NCBI RefSeq assembly: GCF_001602525.1
Contig: NZ_LSYT01000010.1
Span: forward strand, 1 to 64,000
Direction of reading: 5' to 3'
DNA: 64,000 nucleotides
From: Flavobacterium chilense
Lineage (GTDB): Bacteria; Bacteroidota; Bacteroidia; Flavobacteriales; Flavobacteriaceae
Shown: piece by piece, positions 34,347-43,026 of the stretch
Layout: each line of letters opens with the position of its first letter
Numbering within the stretch: the stretch's first letter is position 1
Program-made: the position numbers and the translations under genes
The notes under the pieces: generated by a model
Database searches by the model: none
Told to the model about the DNA's origin: nothing
The model's input: only the letters and a program-made list of their open reading frames with translations

Positions 34347-35873
34347 ATGAGCACAACTAAAACAATACAATCAGCATTAATTTCAGTTTTTTCGAAAGAC
34401 GGACTAGAGCCAATCGTTAGAAAGTTACACGAACAAAACGTAACTCTATACTCTACTGGAGGAACAGAAGATTTTATAAAAAATCTTGGTATTCCGGTAG
34501 TTCCGGTTGAAGATATTACTTCATTTCCTGAAATTCTTGGCGGAAGGGTGAAAACTTTACATCCAAAAATCTTTGGCGGAATTTTAAATCGTCAGGATAA
34601 CGAAAGCGATGTACAGCAAATGAAAGAATTCGATATTCCGCAGATTGATTTAGTTATTGTTGATTTGTATCCATTTGAAAAAACAGTTGCTTCCGGAGCA
34701 AGCGAACAAGATATCATTGAAAAAATTGATATTGGCGGAATTTCATTAATTCGTGCCGGTGCAAAAAACTTCAAAGACACTGTAATTGTAGCTTCTGTAA
34801 ATGAATATAGCTTACTTCTTGATTTGATTACAGAACAAAATGGAGCTACAACCCTTGAAAACAGAAGATTGTTAGCAACTAAAGCATTTCACGTTTCATC
34901 TCATTATGATGGTGCTATTTTTAATTATTTCAACACAGACGAAACAATTTACAAAGAAAGCATTGCAAATGGTCAGGTTTTAAGATATGGTGAAAATCCT
35001 CATCAAAAAGGATTTTTCTTTGGTGATTTTGATGCGATGTTCAAAAAAGTTCACGGAAAAGAATTATCATACAACAACTTATTAGATGTTGATGCTGCTG
35101 TAAACTTAATTGCTGAATTTAAAACTGACGGACCAACGTTTGCCATTTTAAAACATAACAATGCTTGTGGTTTAGCTTCAAGAAAAACAATTAGCGAGGC
35201 ATATTTGGCAGCTTTGGCTTGTGATCCTACATCTGCTTTTGGCGGGGTTTTGATCTCAAACACTAAGATAGACCTAGCTACTGCACAGGAAATCAACAAA
35301 CTATTCTGCGAAGTAGTGATTGCTCCAAGTTATGATGATGAAGCTATTACAGTTTTACAAGAAAAGAAAAACAGAATTATATTAGTTCAAAATGATGTTG
35401 AATTACCTTCAAGACAAGTAAGAACATGTCTTAATGGTTTGTTAATTCAGGACAGAAATAATATTACGGATAATAAAGAGCATTTAAAAACCGTTACAAT
35501 TACAGAACCTACTGCTCAGGAGATCGAAGATTTGATCTTTGCTTCTAAAATCTGCAAGAATACAAAATCAAACACTATTGTATTTGCTAAAAACGGAACA
35601 TTGATTTCATCCGGTACAGGTCAGACTTCAAGAGTTGATGCTTTAATACAAGCAGTTGACAAAGCAAAAGCTTTTGGATTTGATTTAACTGGTGCTTCGA
35701 TGGCAAGTGATGCATTTTTCCCTTTTCCGGATTGTGTAGAATTAGCCAAAAAAGCAGGAATAACAGCTGTAATTCAGCCGGGAGGCTCAATAAAAGACGA
35801 ATTAAGCATAAATTATTGCAATGAAAACAATCTTGCAATGGTATTTACAGGAACTCGTCATTTTAAACATTAA
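34347..35873 (+). CDS. purH: Bifunctional AICAR formyltransferase / IMP cyclohydrolase
   Basis: 508 aa, normal length. It carries out the last two steps of IMP synthesis. Residues about 1-145 are the MGS-like cyclohydrolase domain (ALISVFSKDGLEPIV, STGGTEDFIKNLGIPV, GGRVKTLHPKIFGGIL). Then follows the AICAR formyltransferase domain with RYGENPHQKGFFF and the catalytic KHNNACGLAS, where the usual KHxNPCG has Ala for Pro. The C-terminus ends with AVIQPGGSIKDE and MVFTGTRHFKH. It precedes mreB by 54 bp in the same direction; a -7 box in that gap suggests mreB is transcribed separately. Confidence 0.98.
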   Translation: MSTTKTIQSALISVFSKDGLEPIVRKLHEQNVTLYSTGGTEDFIKNLGIPVVPVEDITSFPEILGGRVKTLHPKIFGGILNRQDNESDVQQMKEFDIPQIDLVIVDLYPFEKTVASGASEQDIIEKIDIGGISLIRAGAKNFKDTVIVASVNEYSLLLDLITEQNGATTLENRRLLATKAFHVSSHYDGAIFNYFNTDETIYKESIANGQVLRYGENPHQKGFFFGDFDAMFKKVHGKELSYNNLLDVDAAVNLIAEFKTDGPTFAILKHNNACGLASRKTISEAYLAALACDPTSAFGGVLISNTKIDLATAQEINKLFCEVVIAPSYDDEAITVLQEKKNRIILVQNDVELPSRQVRTCLNGLLIQDRNNITDNKEHLKTVTITEPTAQEIEDLIFASKICKNTKSNTIVFAKNGTLISSGTGQTSRVDALIQAVDKAKAFGFDLTGASMASDAFFPFPDCVELAKKAGITAVIQPGGSIKDELSINYCNENNLAMVFTGTRHFKH

Positions 35874-35879
35874 TTTGTT

Positions 35880-35887
35880 TAACTTTG
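35880..35887 (+). promoter_or_regulatory. -7 box of the mreB cluster
   Basis: TAACTTTG fits TAnnTTTG, 40 bp before mreB and just after the purH stop. No -33 TTG at the expected distance. Confidence 0.45.
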
Positions 35888-35927
35888 TTCAAAATAATTT
35901 ATAACATTTTAAACCCCTAAAAAACTT

Positions 35928-36956
35928 ATGGGATTTTTTGATTTCATGACCGAGGATATTGCGATAGACCTTGGTACCGCAAACACTTTAATCATTCATA
36001 ATGACAAAGTTGTTATTGATAGTCCGTCGATCGTTGCACGTGATAGAATATCAGGCAAAATCATTGCTGTTGGTAAGGAAGCCAATATGATGCAAGGTAA
36101 AACGCATGAAAACATCAAGACCATAAGGCCTTTGAAGGATGGTGTAATTGCTGATTTTGACGCTTCAGAAAAGATGATTAATATGTTCATCAAAAGTATT
36201 CCGGCGCTAAAGAAAAGAATGTTTACTCCAGCCTTAAGAATGGTAGTATGTATTCCGTCTGGTATTACTGAGGTTGAAATGCGAGCTGTAAAAGAATCTT
36301 GTGAAAGAGTAAACGGTAAAGAAGTTTACTTAATTCACGAGCCAATGGCAGCAGCAATTGGTATTGGCATCGATATTATGCAACCAAAAGGAAACATGAT
36401 TGTTGATATTGGTGGTGGTACTACAGAGATTGCTGTTATTGCTTTGGGCGGTATTGTATGCGACAAATCTGTAAAAATTGCAGGTGACGTATTTACAAAC
36501 GACATCGTATATTACATGCGTACACAACACAACTTATTTGTTGGAGAAAGTACAGCCGAAAAAATAAAAATTCAAATTGGTGCGGCTATCGAAGATCTTG
36601 ACGGACCACCTGAAGATATGTCTGTTCAGGGTAGAGACTTACTTACCGGTAAACCAAAACAAGTAGATGTTTCTTATCGTGAGATTGCAAAAGCATTAGA
36701 CAAATCAATTCAGCGTATTGAAGACGCTGTAATGGAAACGTTATCTCAAACACCTCCGGAATTAGCTGCTGATATCTACAACACGGGTATCTATTTAGCT
36801 GGTGGAGGATCTATGTTAAGAGGTCTTGACAAACGTATTTCGCAAAAAACAGATTTACCTGTTTACATTGCCGAAGATCCATTAAGAGCTGTTGTTCGCG
36901 GAACGGGAATGGCACTTAAAAACATTGCAAAATTCAAAAGTATCTTAATTAAATAA
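35928..36956 (+). CDS. mreB: Rod shape-determining actin homologue MreB
   Basis: 342 aa, standard. It forms membrane-associated filaments that guide the elongation machinery. Actin-fold ATP-binding motifs are visible: phosphate 1 IDLGTANTLI (13-22), phosphate 2 MIVDIGGGTTEIAV, and the adenosine segment YLAGGGSMLRGLD. First of five consecutive genes for lateral wall growth. An amphipathic N-terminus (MGFFDFMTED) suits direct membrane contact. Confidence 0.98.
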   Translation: MGFFDFMTEDIAIDLGTANTLIIHNDKVVIDSPSIVARDRISGKIIAVGKEANMMQGKTHENIKTIRPLKDGVIADFDASEKMINMFIKSIPALKKRMFTPALRMVVCIPSGITEVEMRAVKESCERVNGKEVYLIHEPMAAAIGIGIDIMQPKGNMIVDIGGGTTEIAVIALGGIVCDKSVKIAGDVFTNDIVYYMRTQHNLFVGESTAEKIKIQIGAAIEDLDGPPEDMSVQGRDLLTGKPKQVDVSYREIAKALDKSIQRIEDAVMETLSQTPPELAADIYNTGIYLAGGGSMLRGLDKRISQKTDLPVYIAEDPLRAVVRGTGMALKNIAKFKSILIK

Positions 36957-37066
36957 GATTCGAAATAACTATAAATATATTTTTATAAGAGTTAGATGAG
37001 TTCAGTCTAACTCTTATAAAATCTGAAACAAAAAGCATATCCTGAAACAAAATAACCAAACAAGAA

Positions 37067-37891
37067 ATGCAGCAAATTTTTAATTTCATTATAAGAAACA
37101 GTAATCGATTGCTGTTTTTGCTGCTTTTAGGTATTTCGTTGGCTCTCACCGTTCAATCACATTCTTACCATAGAAGCAAAGTAATCAGTTCTGCTAATTT
37201 TTTAACCGGAGGTGTTTATGAAAGAATCAATCGTGTAAACGAATATTTGAATCTAAGAACCGAAAATGACGAGCTTGTACTTGAAAATGCAAGACTAAAA
37301 AGCCTATTATTTAGCAAACAAGATACCGCAAAACTACCTTTACCAGACAGTGTAAAAGGAGTTAAACCTCAGGACATTATTGTTTCAAAAGTTATTCATA
37401 ACTCATATAGTACCCATGAAAACTTTATTACTATAAATTCAGGAGCAAATGATGGAGTAAAACCTGATATGGGAGTAATAAACAGTTTAGGAATTATTGG
37501 CGTTATTGATGATACTTCTCCACGATATGCAACCGTGGTTAGTATCCTGAATATGAAATCGCAGATTAATGCCAAGATTAAAAAATCAAATCACTTTGGG
37601 TCATTAACCTGGGATGGAAAAAGCACCGGATTTGTTCAACTGGAAGATGTACCTAGATTAGCTTCTATCAGAAAAGGAGATACCATTGTTACAGGTGGTC
37701 AGTCTGTAATTTTTCCTGAAGGAATCAATATTGGAACAGTTGATAAAATTTACATCAAGAAGAACACAAGTTATTACGTCATAAACGTTAAATTATTTAA
37801 TGATATGACAAACTTGGGTCACGTTTATATCATCAAGACTAAGGACAGAGAAGAACTTATTAATTTAGAAAACAAGGAAAAAAATGAATAG
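37067..37891 (+). CDS. mreC: Rod shape-determining protein MreC
   Basis: 274 aa. It has a single N-terminal TM helix (about 13-30, LLFLLLLGISLALTV), a coiled coil (about 45-85, YLNLRTENDELVLENARLK) and two periplasmic beta domains with the family motif NFITINSGANDGVKPDMGVI. It links MreB to PBP2 and RodA from the periplasmic side. It overlaps mreD by 8 bp, showing tight coupling. A 110-bp gap separates it from mreB, with an imperfect hairpin near 36990-37020 (AGTTAGA / TCTAACT). Confidence 0.95.
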   Translation: MQQIFNFIIRNSNRLLFLLLLGISLALTVQSHSYHRSKVISSANFLTGGVYERINRVNEYLNLRTENDELVLENARLKSLLFSKQDTAKLPLPDSVKGVKPQDIIVSKVIHNSYSTHENFITINSGANDGVKPDMGVINSLGIIGVIDDTSPRYATVVSILNMKSQINAKIKKSNHFGSLTWDGKSTGFVQLEDVPRLASIRKGDTIVTGGQSVIFPEGINIGTVDKIYIKKNTSYYVINVKLFNDMTNLGHVYIIKTKDREELINLENKEKNE

Positions 37892-38390
37892 CGCTTTGTT
37901 AGTCAATATTTTTCGATTTATTATTCTACTAACAATTCAAGTTGTTATTTTCAATAATATGAATTTTTTAGGGTATATAAGTCCCTTTCCATATATCTTG
38001 TATATTATATTATATCCGGTAAACAGCAACAGAACAGGCTTAATTGTTTCTAGTTTTTTACTTGGATTAATGATGGATATGTTTTGTAATTCAGGAGGAA
38101 TTCATGCAACGGCATGTGTTATTCTGGCGTATTACAGACCCTATATCTTTAAATTTTCTTTTGGATTGAGTTATGAATACCAAACAATAAAATTAAACGA
38201 CTCCTTAACTCCGGAACGGTTTTCATTTATTCTAGTATCTGTTGTACTGCATCATATTGTACTTTTTGTACTTGAAGCTTTTCAGTTTAAATTTATTTGG
38301 GACATCTTGCTCCGAACATTATTTAGCTCTATATTTACAATAATCACCTCAATTATAATAATTTATCTTATTAAGCCGAATAAACGATGA
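37884..38390 (+). CDS. mreD: Rod shape-determining membrane protein MreD
   Basis: 168 aa with five to six hydrophobic helices. The opening IFRFIILLTIQVVIFNNMNFLGYISPFPYIL and LLGLMMDMFCNSGGIHATA resemble Bacteroidota MreD. It overlaps mreC by 8 bp and the PBP2 gene by 4 bp. Sequence conservation in this family is low, so the call rests equally on position. Confidence 0.92.
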   Translation: MNSALLVNIFRFIILLTIQVVIFNNMNFLGYISPFPYILYIILYPVNSNRTGLIVSSFLLGLMMDMFCNSGGIHATACVILAYYRPYIFKFSFGLSYEYQTIKLNDSLTPERFSFILVSVVLHHIVLFVLEAFQFKFIWDILLRTLFSSIFTIITSIIIIYLIKPNKR

Positions 38391-40336
38391 GAAAAATTCT
38401 GCTGCCCTCTTTAATTATTATTGCAGCATCTTTGCTAGTGATTAGGATATTTTACCTACAGGTTGTTGATGATACCTTTAAGTTAAAATCAGAAAATAAT
38501 GCCATAAAGAAAAAATACGACTATCCTGAAAGAGGTTATATTTATGATCGAAATGGCAAGTTATTAGTTGCCAATCAGGCTTCTTATGATATCATGGTTA
38601 TTCCAAGAGAAATCAAAGAAGATCTTAATATTGGTGAATTCTGCGCATTATTAAATATTACCAGAGAAGACTACGACAAAAGAATTGCAAAGGCTAAAGT
38701 GTATAGTCCGAGATTACCATCTGTGTTTTTATCTCAGTTAAACAAAAATGAATTTGCCGCTTTTCAGGAAAAAATCAGAAAATATGAAGGTTTTTATTTC
38801 CAAAAACGTTCACTTCGTGATTACGAAGTAGATTACGGTGCAAATATTTTTGGATTTATTACGCAGGTAAACGAACGATTAATTGCCAAAAATCCTTATT
38901 ACAATAGTGGAGATTTAATTGGACAACAAGGTGTAGAACAAAGTTACGAAGAAATTTTACGTGGTGTTAAAGGTGTAAAATACATCCAGAAAGACAAATA
39001 CAACAGAGAAATTGGCTCTTACAAAGATGGTAAATACGATACTATCGCTGTTGCCGGAGAAGACATTAATCTAACAATTGATGCTGAACTTCAAAAGTAT
39101 GGCGAGGAATTAATGATTAATAAAAGAGGAGGAATTGTTGCAATCGAACCTAAGTCAGGAGAAATTCTGGCGCTGGTAACCGCTCCATCTTATGATCCGG
39201 GTATTTTAGTTGGAAGACAAAGATCCAAAAACTACACTTTATTGTATCATGATTCTATCGCAAAACCTTTATACGACAGAGGACTTTTAGCAGAGTATCC
39301 TCCTGGGTCTCCATTTAAAATCCTGACTGGTTTAGTCGCTTTGCAAGAAGGCGTTATCAATGAGCAAACTACTTTTATGTGTCATCATGGATTTAGTTAT
39401 GGCCGAGGACGTTTCATGAAATGTCACGGTTTTGGTCCGCATCAGTTACACAACGGAATTTACAATTCATGTAATACTTATTTTGCACAATCTTATATGT
39501 TGACCATCAACAAATATAAAGATCCGGGAAAAGCTGTTGACGTATGGAGTGATCACGTGAAAAGTTTTGGATTAGGTCAGTTTATGGGCTACGATTTACC
39601 AATTGGTAAACGAGGAAATATTCCAAATTCTAAAACCTATAAAAAAATCTATCCTAACGGTGGCTGGAGAAGCACAACAATTGTATCGAATGCGATTGGT
39701 CAGGGAGAAGTTTTAATGACCCCTATTCAGTTGGCAAACATGATGGCGACAGTAGCAAATCAAGGTTATTACTACACACCTCATATCATTAAAAAAATTG
39801 AAGGCAAAAAAATTGACGCTAAGTTTACCACAAAGCACGTTACTACAATTGATCAGAAATATTTCCCTCCTGTAATAAGTGGTTTATTTGATGTATACAA
39901 CAAAGGAACGGCTCATGCACTTCGTGTAGAAGGTATTGATATTTGTGGAAAAACAGGTACTGCAGAAAACTTTGCCAAAATTAACGGTAAACGAACACAA
40001 CTTAAAGACCACTCTATTTTTGTGGCTTTTGCCCCAAAAGACAATCCAAAAATTGCTATTGCAATTATGATTGAAAATGGAGGATTTGGTGCTACCGTTG
40101 CTGGTCCGATTGCGAGTTTGATGATCGAGAAATATTTGAGAAAGAAGATTACAAGAACGGATCTGGAAATTCGTGTTCTTAATAAAAGTTTAGCAAGCGA
40201 ATATGCAAAACTAGGCGGAATGAACGCAGCCAGCGCAATTGAATCGACTCCAAAAGATTCTGTTATGAGGGCCAAAATCCTGAAAACAAAAGTAGAAGTT
40301 AAGAACACACCTATAGACACCACTAAAGAAAACTAA
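38387..40336 (+). CDS. mrdA: Penicillin-binding protein 2 (transpeptidase of the rod complex)
   Basis: 649 aa class B PBP. TM helix at 6-24, then a pedestal domain (YDYPERGYIYDRNGKLLVAN) and the transpeptidase domain. Active-site motifs are SPFK with Ser308, SCN at 361-363 and KTG at 522-524. It crosslinks peptidoglycan made by RodA during elongation. A Lys/Thr-rich tail of about 45 residues follows the domain. It overlaps mreD by 4 bp and rodA begins 15 bp after its stop. Confidence 0.96.
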   Translation: MRKILLPSLIIIAASLLVIRIFYLQVVDDTFKLKSENNAIKKKYDYPERGYIYDRNGKLLVANQASYDIMVIPREIKEDLNIGEFCALLNITREDYDKRIAKAKVYSPRLPSVFLSQLNKNEFAAFQEKIRKYEGFYFQKRSLRDYEVDYGANIFGFITQVNERLIAKNPYYNSGDLIGQQGVEQSYEEILRGVKGVKYIQKDKYNREIGSYKDGKYDTIAVAGEDINLTIDAELQKYGEELMINKRGGIVAIEPKSGEILALVTAPSYDPGILVGRQRSKNYTLLYHDSIAKPLYDRGLLAEYPPGSPFKILTGLVALQEGVINEQTTFMCHHGFSYGRGRFMKCHGFGPHQLHNGIYNSCNTYFAQSYMLTINKYKDPGKAVDVWSDHVKSFGLGQFMGYDLPIGKRGNIPNSKTYKKIYPNGGWRSTTIVSNAIGQGEVLMTPIQLANMMATVANQGYYYTPHIIKKIEGKKIDAKFTTKHVTTIDQKYFPPVISGLFDVYNKGTAHALRVEGIDICGKTGTAENFAKINGKRTQLKDHSIFVAFAPKDNPKIAIAIMIENGGFGATVAGPIASLMIEKYLRKKITRTDLEIRVLNKSLASEYAKLGGMNAASAIESTPKDSVMRAKILKTKVEVKNTPIDTTKEN

Positions 40337-40351
40337 CAAAGATTATTTCAA

Positions 40352-41587
40352 ATGAAAAATCAAAGTGTAAAAAACAACATTGACTGGATAAGCGTTTTTA
40401 TCTACATTTCGTTGGTCGTATTAGGGTGGTTAAATATCTATTCCTCATCATTACTATCAACTGAAGGAACTTATCAGAAACAACTTATTTTCATTGGTTG
40501 TACTATACCATTGATTTTTGTTGTACTTTTTGTTGACGGAAAATTTTATGAGAAATATGCCAGTATTATTTTTGGAGTTTCTCTATTATCACTGGCTGGT
40601 TTATTTCTATTTGGAAAAACAATTGCCGGACAAAGATGTTGGTACGCTATAGGAAGCTTTACTCTACAACCTTCAGAGTTTGCTAAAGCCGCTACATCAT
40701 TGGCATTAGCCAAATACTTAAGTGACACGCAAATAAACTTAAAAGAGACAAACAGGCAAATTCAGGCTTTGGCTATTGTATTTCTGCCTGTGTTATTAAT
40801 TTTACCACAACCTGATCCGGGAAGCGCTTTAATTTACAGTATTTTTATCATTGTACTATACAGAGAAGGCTTACCATCATGGTATGTCTGGACAGGTTTT
40901 ATCACAATTTTATTATTTGTTTTAACGCTCGTTTTAGAACCATATGCTGTTATTTTAATTGCCTTAGGTGTATTGCTTATCATTCACTTTAAAGGAAGGG
41001 CCGTAGATCGAAACATTATTTTGAGCGGGATTTTATTAGCTATTATCTCTGCCTTTGTTTTATCTGTAGATTATGTTTTTGACCATATCTTCAAACAACA
41101 CCATCGTGACCGTTTTAACATATTGCTTGGTAAAACTGTAGACATGAAAGGTATCGGATATAATACAAACCAATCAGAAATCGCGATTGGATCAGGAGGC
41201 TGGATTGGGAAAGGTTTTCTGGAAGGAACTCAAACCAAAGGAGGATTTGTTCCGGAGCAACATACCGATTACATTTTTACCACTGTTGGAGAAGAATGGG
41301 GCTTTGTAGGCTCGCTGGTTGTAATATCACTTTTTGTGGGTTTACTACTTAGAGTTATTTATTTAGCAGAAAGACAAAAAACAAAATTCAGCAGGGTTTA
41401 TGGCTATTGTGTTGCCGGAATTTTATTCATTCACTTTTTTGTAAACATTGCAATGGTTATTGGAATCTTCCCTACTATTGGAGTTCCTCTTCCTTTCTTT
41501 TCTTATGGAGGTTCCGGACTTTGGGGATTCACTATTTTGTTGTTTATTTTCCTAAAAATGGATGCCAATAAAGTAAATGAGTGGTAG
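40352..41587 (+). CDS. rodA: RodA: SEDS-family peptidoglycan glycosyltransferase
   Basis: 411 aa with about ten TM helices. SEDS signatures are visible: GQRCWYAIGSFTLQPSEFAK, LILPQPDPGSALIYS, PEQHTDYIFTTVGEEWGFVG and the C-terminal TIGVPLPFFSYGGSGLWGF. It polymerises glycan strands from lipid II as partner of PBP2. Last gene of the shape cluster; a terminator shared with the opposite-strand DedA gene lies 180 bp further on. Confidence 0.97.
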   Translation: MKNQSVKNNIDWISVFIYISLVVLGWLNIYSSSLLSTEGTYQKQLIFIGCTIPLIFVVLFVDGKFYEKYASIIFGVSLLSLAGLFLFGKTIAGQRCWYAIGSFTLQPSEFAKAATSLALAKYLSDTQINLKETNRQIQALAIVFLPVLLILPQPDPGSALIYSIFIIVLYREGLPSWYVWTGFITILLFVLTLVLEPYAVILIALGVLLIIHFKGRAVDRNIILSGILLAIISAFVLSVDYVFDHIFKQHHRDRFNILLGKTVDMKGIGYNTNQSEIAIGSGGWIGKGFLEGTQTKGGFVPEQHTDYIFTTVGEEWGFVGSLVVISLFVGLLLRVIYLAERQKTKFSRVYGYCVAGILFIHFFVNIAMVIGIFPTIGVPLPFFSYGGSGLWGFTILLFIFLKMDANKVNEW

Positions 41588-41770
41588 CATTTAAAAAGAG
41601 ATCTTAAGCTAATCCGAATTGGTCGCAGTGTTTGTTCAATCAATCGTTTTAAATCTAAAACAGCTCTCTAAAACGACTTAAAAATCTCAATACTAACACA
41701 ACAGACAGAGATATCACATCTAATGATTTTAGTCATCAAAAAAGACATCTGATAAGTCATTTTCAAGCAT

Positions 41771-41808
41771 AAAAAAAGGTCCGAAGTTAAACTTCGGACC
41801 TTTTTTTA
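41771..41808. terminator. Bidirectional terminator between rodA and the DedA gene
   Basis: AGGTCCGAAGT (41777-41787) / ACTTCGGACCT (41791-41801), 11 bp perfect with a 3-nt loop. A/T tracts on both sides. Confidence 0.88.
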
Positions 41809-41818
41809 TAGGCTATTA

Positions 41819-42499
41819 TTAAATGTGTTCGCTTGGTCTTTTCTTTAAAAGTTTAAGTAAAACCGGGAACGTTGAGATAATGATAATGATAATAATGATA
41901 TATTCTATATGTTGTTTTAAGTCTATTCCGTGTTTCAGAAAAACACCGTATAAATAGTGCCCTGAAAAGATTAGAATAAATGACCACAAAAACGAACTCA
42001 AAACATTAAAGAACATAAATTTCTTTTTATCCATAGAAACTATTCCTGCAATGATTGGAGCAAAGGTTCTGAAGATTGGAAGAAAACGTGCGTAGATAAT
42101 CGCTTTTCCACCATATTTTTCGAAGAAATCTTTTGATTGTAACAAGTATTTCTTTTTAAACCAGAAAGAATCTTCTTTTTTAAACAAGTAATATCCGCTT
42201 TTGGCTCCAAACCAATATCCGGTCATATTACCCAAAACTCCCATTATTGCAACCAATGTAGAAAGTAAAAATACATTTATAAAATCTGCCGGAATATCGA
42301 CAACGTTTTGCATTAGGTCCCTGCTATAAATTCCTGCTAAAAAAAGCAGACTGTCTCCCGGAAGAAAAAATCCTGCAAAAAGTCCTGTTTCAGCAAAAAC
42401 AATAAACAAAACAATAAATAAACCAATTTGAAAACCACCGATACTTAAGGTAATATAAAATTCAGGGTTGATTAATTGAGTCCAATCAAAATTATTCAT
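41819..42499 (-). CDS. DedA-family membrane protein
   Basis: 226 aa. DedA/SNARE-associated family motifs: ETGLFAGFFLPGDSLLFLAG near the N-terminus, MGVLGNMTGYWFGAKSGYYLF, and the conserved FLPIFRTFAPIIAG with the functional Arg. Members are proposed polyprenyl-phosphate or phospholipid flippases driven by the proton motive force. It has its own promoter region and ends at a terminator shared with rodA. Recycling of the undecaprenyl carrier would fit the wall-synthesis neighbours, but that link is inference. Confidence 0.93.
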   Translation of the reverse strand: MNNFDWTQLINPEFYITLSIGGFQIGLFIVLFIVFAETGLFAGFFLPGDSLLFLAGIYSRDLMQNVVDIPADFINVFLLSTLVAIMGVLGNMTGYWFGAKSGYYLFKKEDSFWFKKKYLLQSKDFFEKYGGKAIIYARFLPIFRTFAPIIAGIVSMDKKKFMFFNVLSSFLWSFILIFSGHYLYGVFLKHGIDLKQHIEYIIIIIIIISTFPVLLKLLKKRPSEHI

Positions 42500-42593
42500 A
42501 AATGCGTTTGGTTATATTTATAAGTTCGTGAAATTAACAATAATTTGCTTTAACCACAATAAATTGCCGTATTTTAAAGTTTAATTAACTATT

Positions 42594-42620
42594 AAAAAGC
42601 CCAAGTCTACACCTGGGCTC
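42594..42620 (-). terminator. Terminator of the metal-handling gene group
   Basis: AGCCCA (42598-42603) / TGGGCT (42614-42619) with a partly paired interior, and a T tract on the minus strand, directly after the HMA-protein gene. Confidence 0.75.
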
Positions 42621-42630
42621 TTAAGAATAA

Positions 42631-42972
42631 TTATTCTCTTACATACTTACAACAAGAATGTAAATTTTCATAATCAGTATCAGTAGCTTTTACCTCTTTT
42701 GTATCGTGTCCAACTTTAGCAATAGCTTTGTTTAAATCTTCAGGAGAAGATTTCTCTTCATTTAAAATTACGGCTAATTGATGTGAACTGATATCCCATG
42801 TTGCCGATTTTACTCCCGGAACTCCATAAGCAGCTTTCTCAATACGCTTTTTACATTGTTCGCAATTACCATTTACTTCTGTAGTGTATTTTAAATTTTT
42901 ATTTTTTTTAGTTTGAGCCTGAGCCGAAAATCCTAAAAAAGTTACTAATGCAATTAAAATTATTCTGTTCAT
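42631..42972 (-). CDS. Secreted heavy-metal-associated (HMA) domain protein
   Basis: 113 aa. Signal peptide 1-20 (ending AQAQ), then one ferredoxin-like HMA domain with the metal-binding CEQC at 37-40 (GNCEQCKKRIEKAAYGVPGV). A second Cys pair lies near the C-terminus (HSCCKYV). Likely a periplasmic copper or other soft-metal carrier. It follows the TonB receptor gene on the same strand by 54 bp and shares its transcription direction with the HYC_CC_PP gene, suggesting a small metal-uptake or metal-resistance group. Confidence 0.9.
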   Translation of the reverse strand: MNRIILIALVTFLGFSAQAQTKKNKNLKYTTEVNGNCEQCKKRIEKAAYGVPGVKSATWDISSHQLAVILNEEKSSPEDLNKAIAKVGHDTKEVKATDTDYENLHSCCKYVRE

Positions 42973-43026
42973 CTTATTTATTATTTATTGTTATTGAAAT
43001 TATTTTTTGCAATTGATACTGCTTCT

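Noticed and set aside
39913..40323. Minus-strand frame of 136 codons
   Set aside because: It is antisense to the KTG region of penicillin-binding protein 2, whose coding frame is certain.
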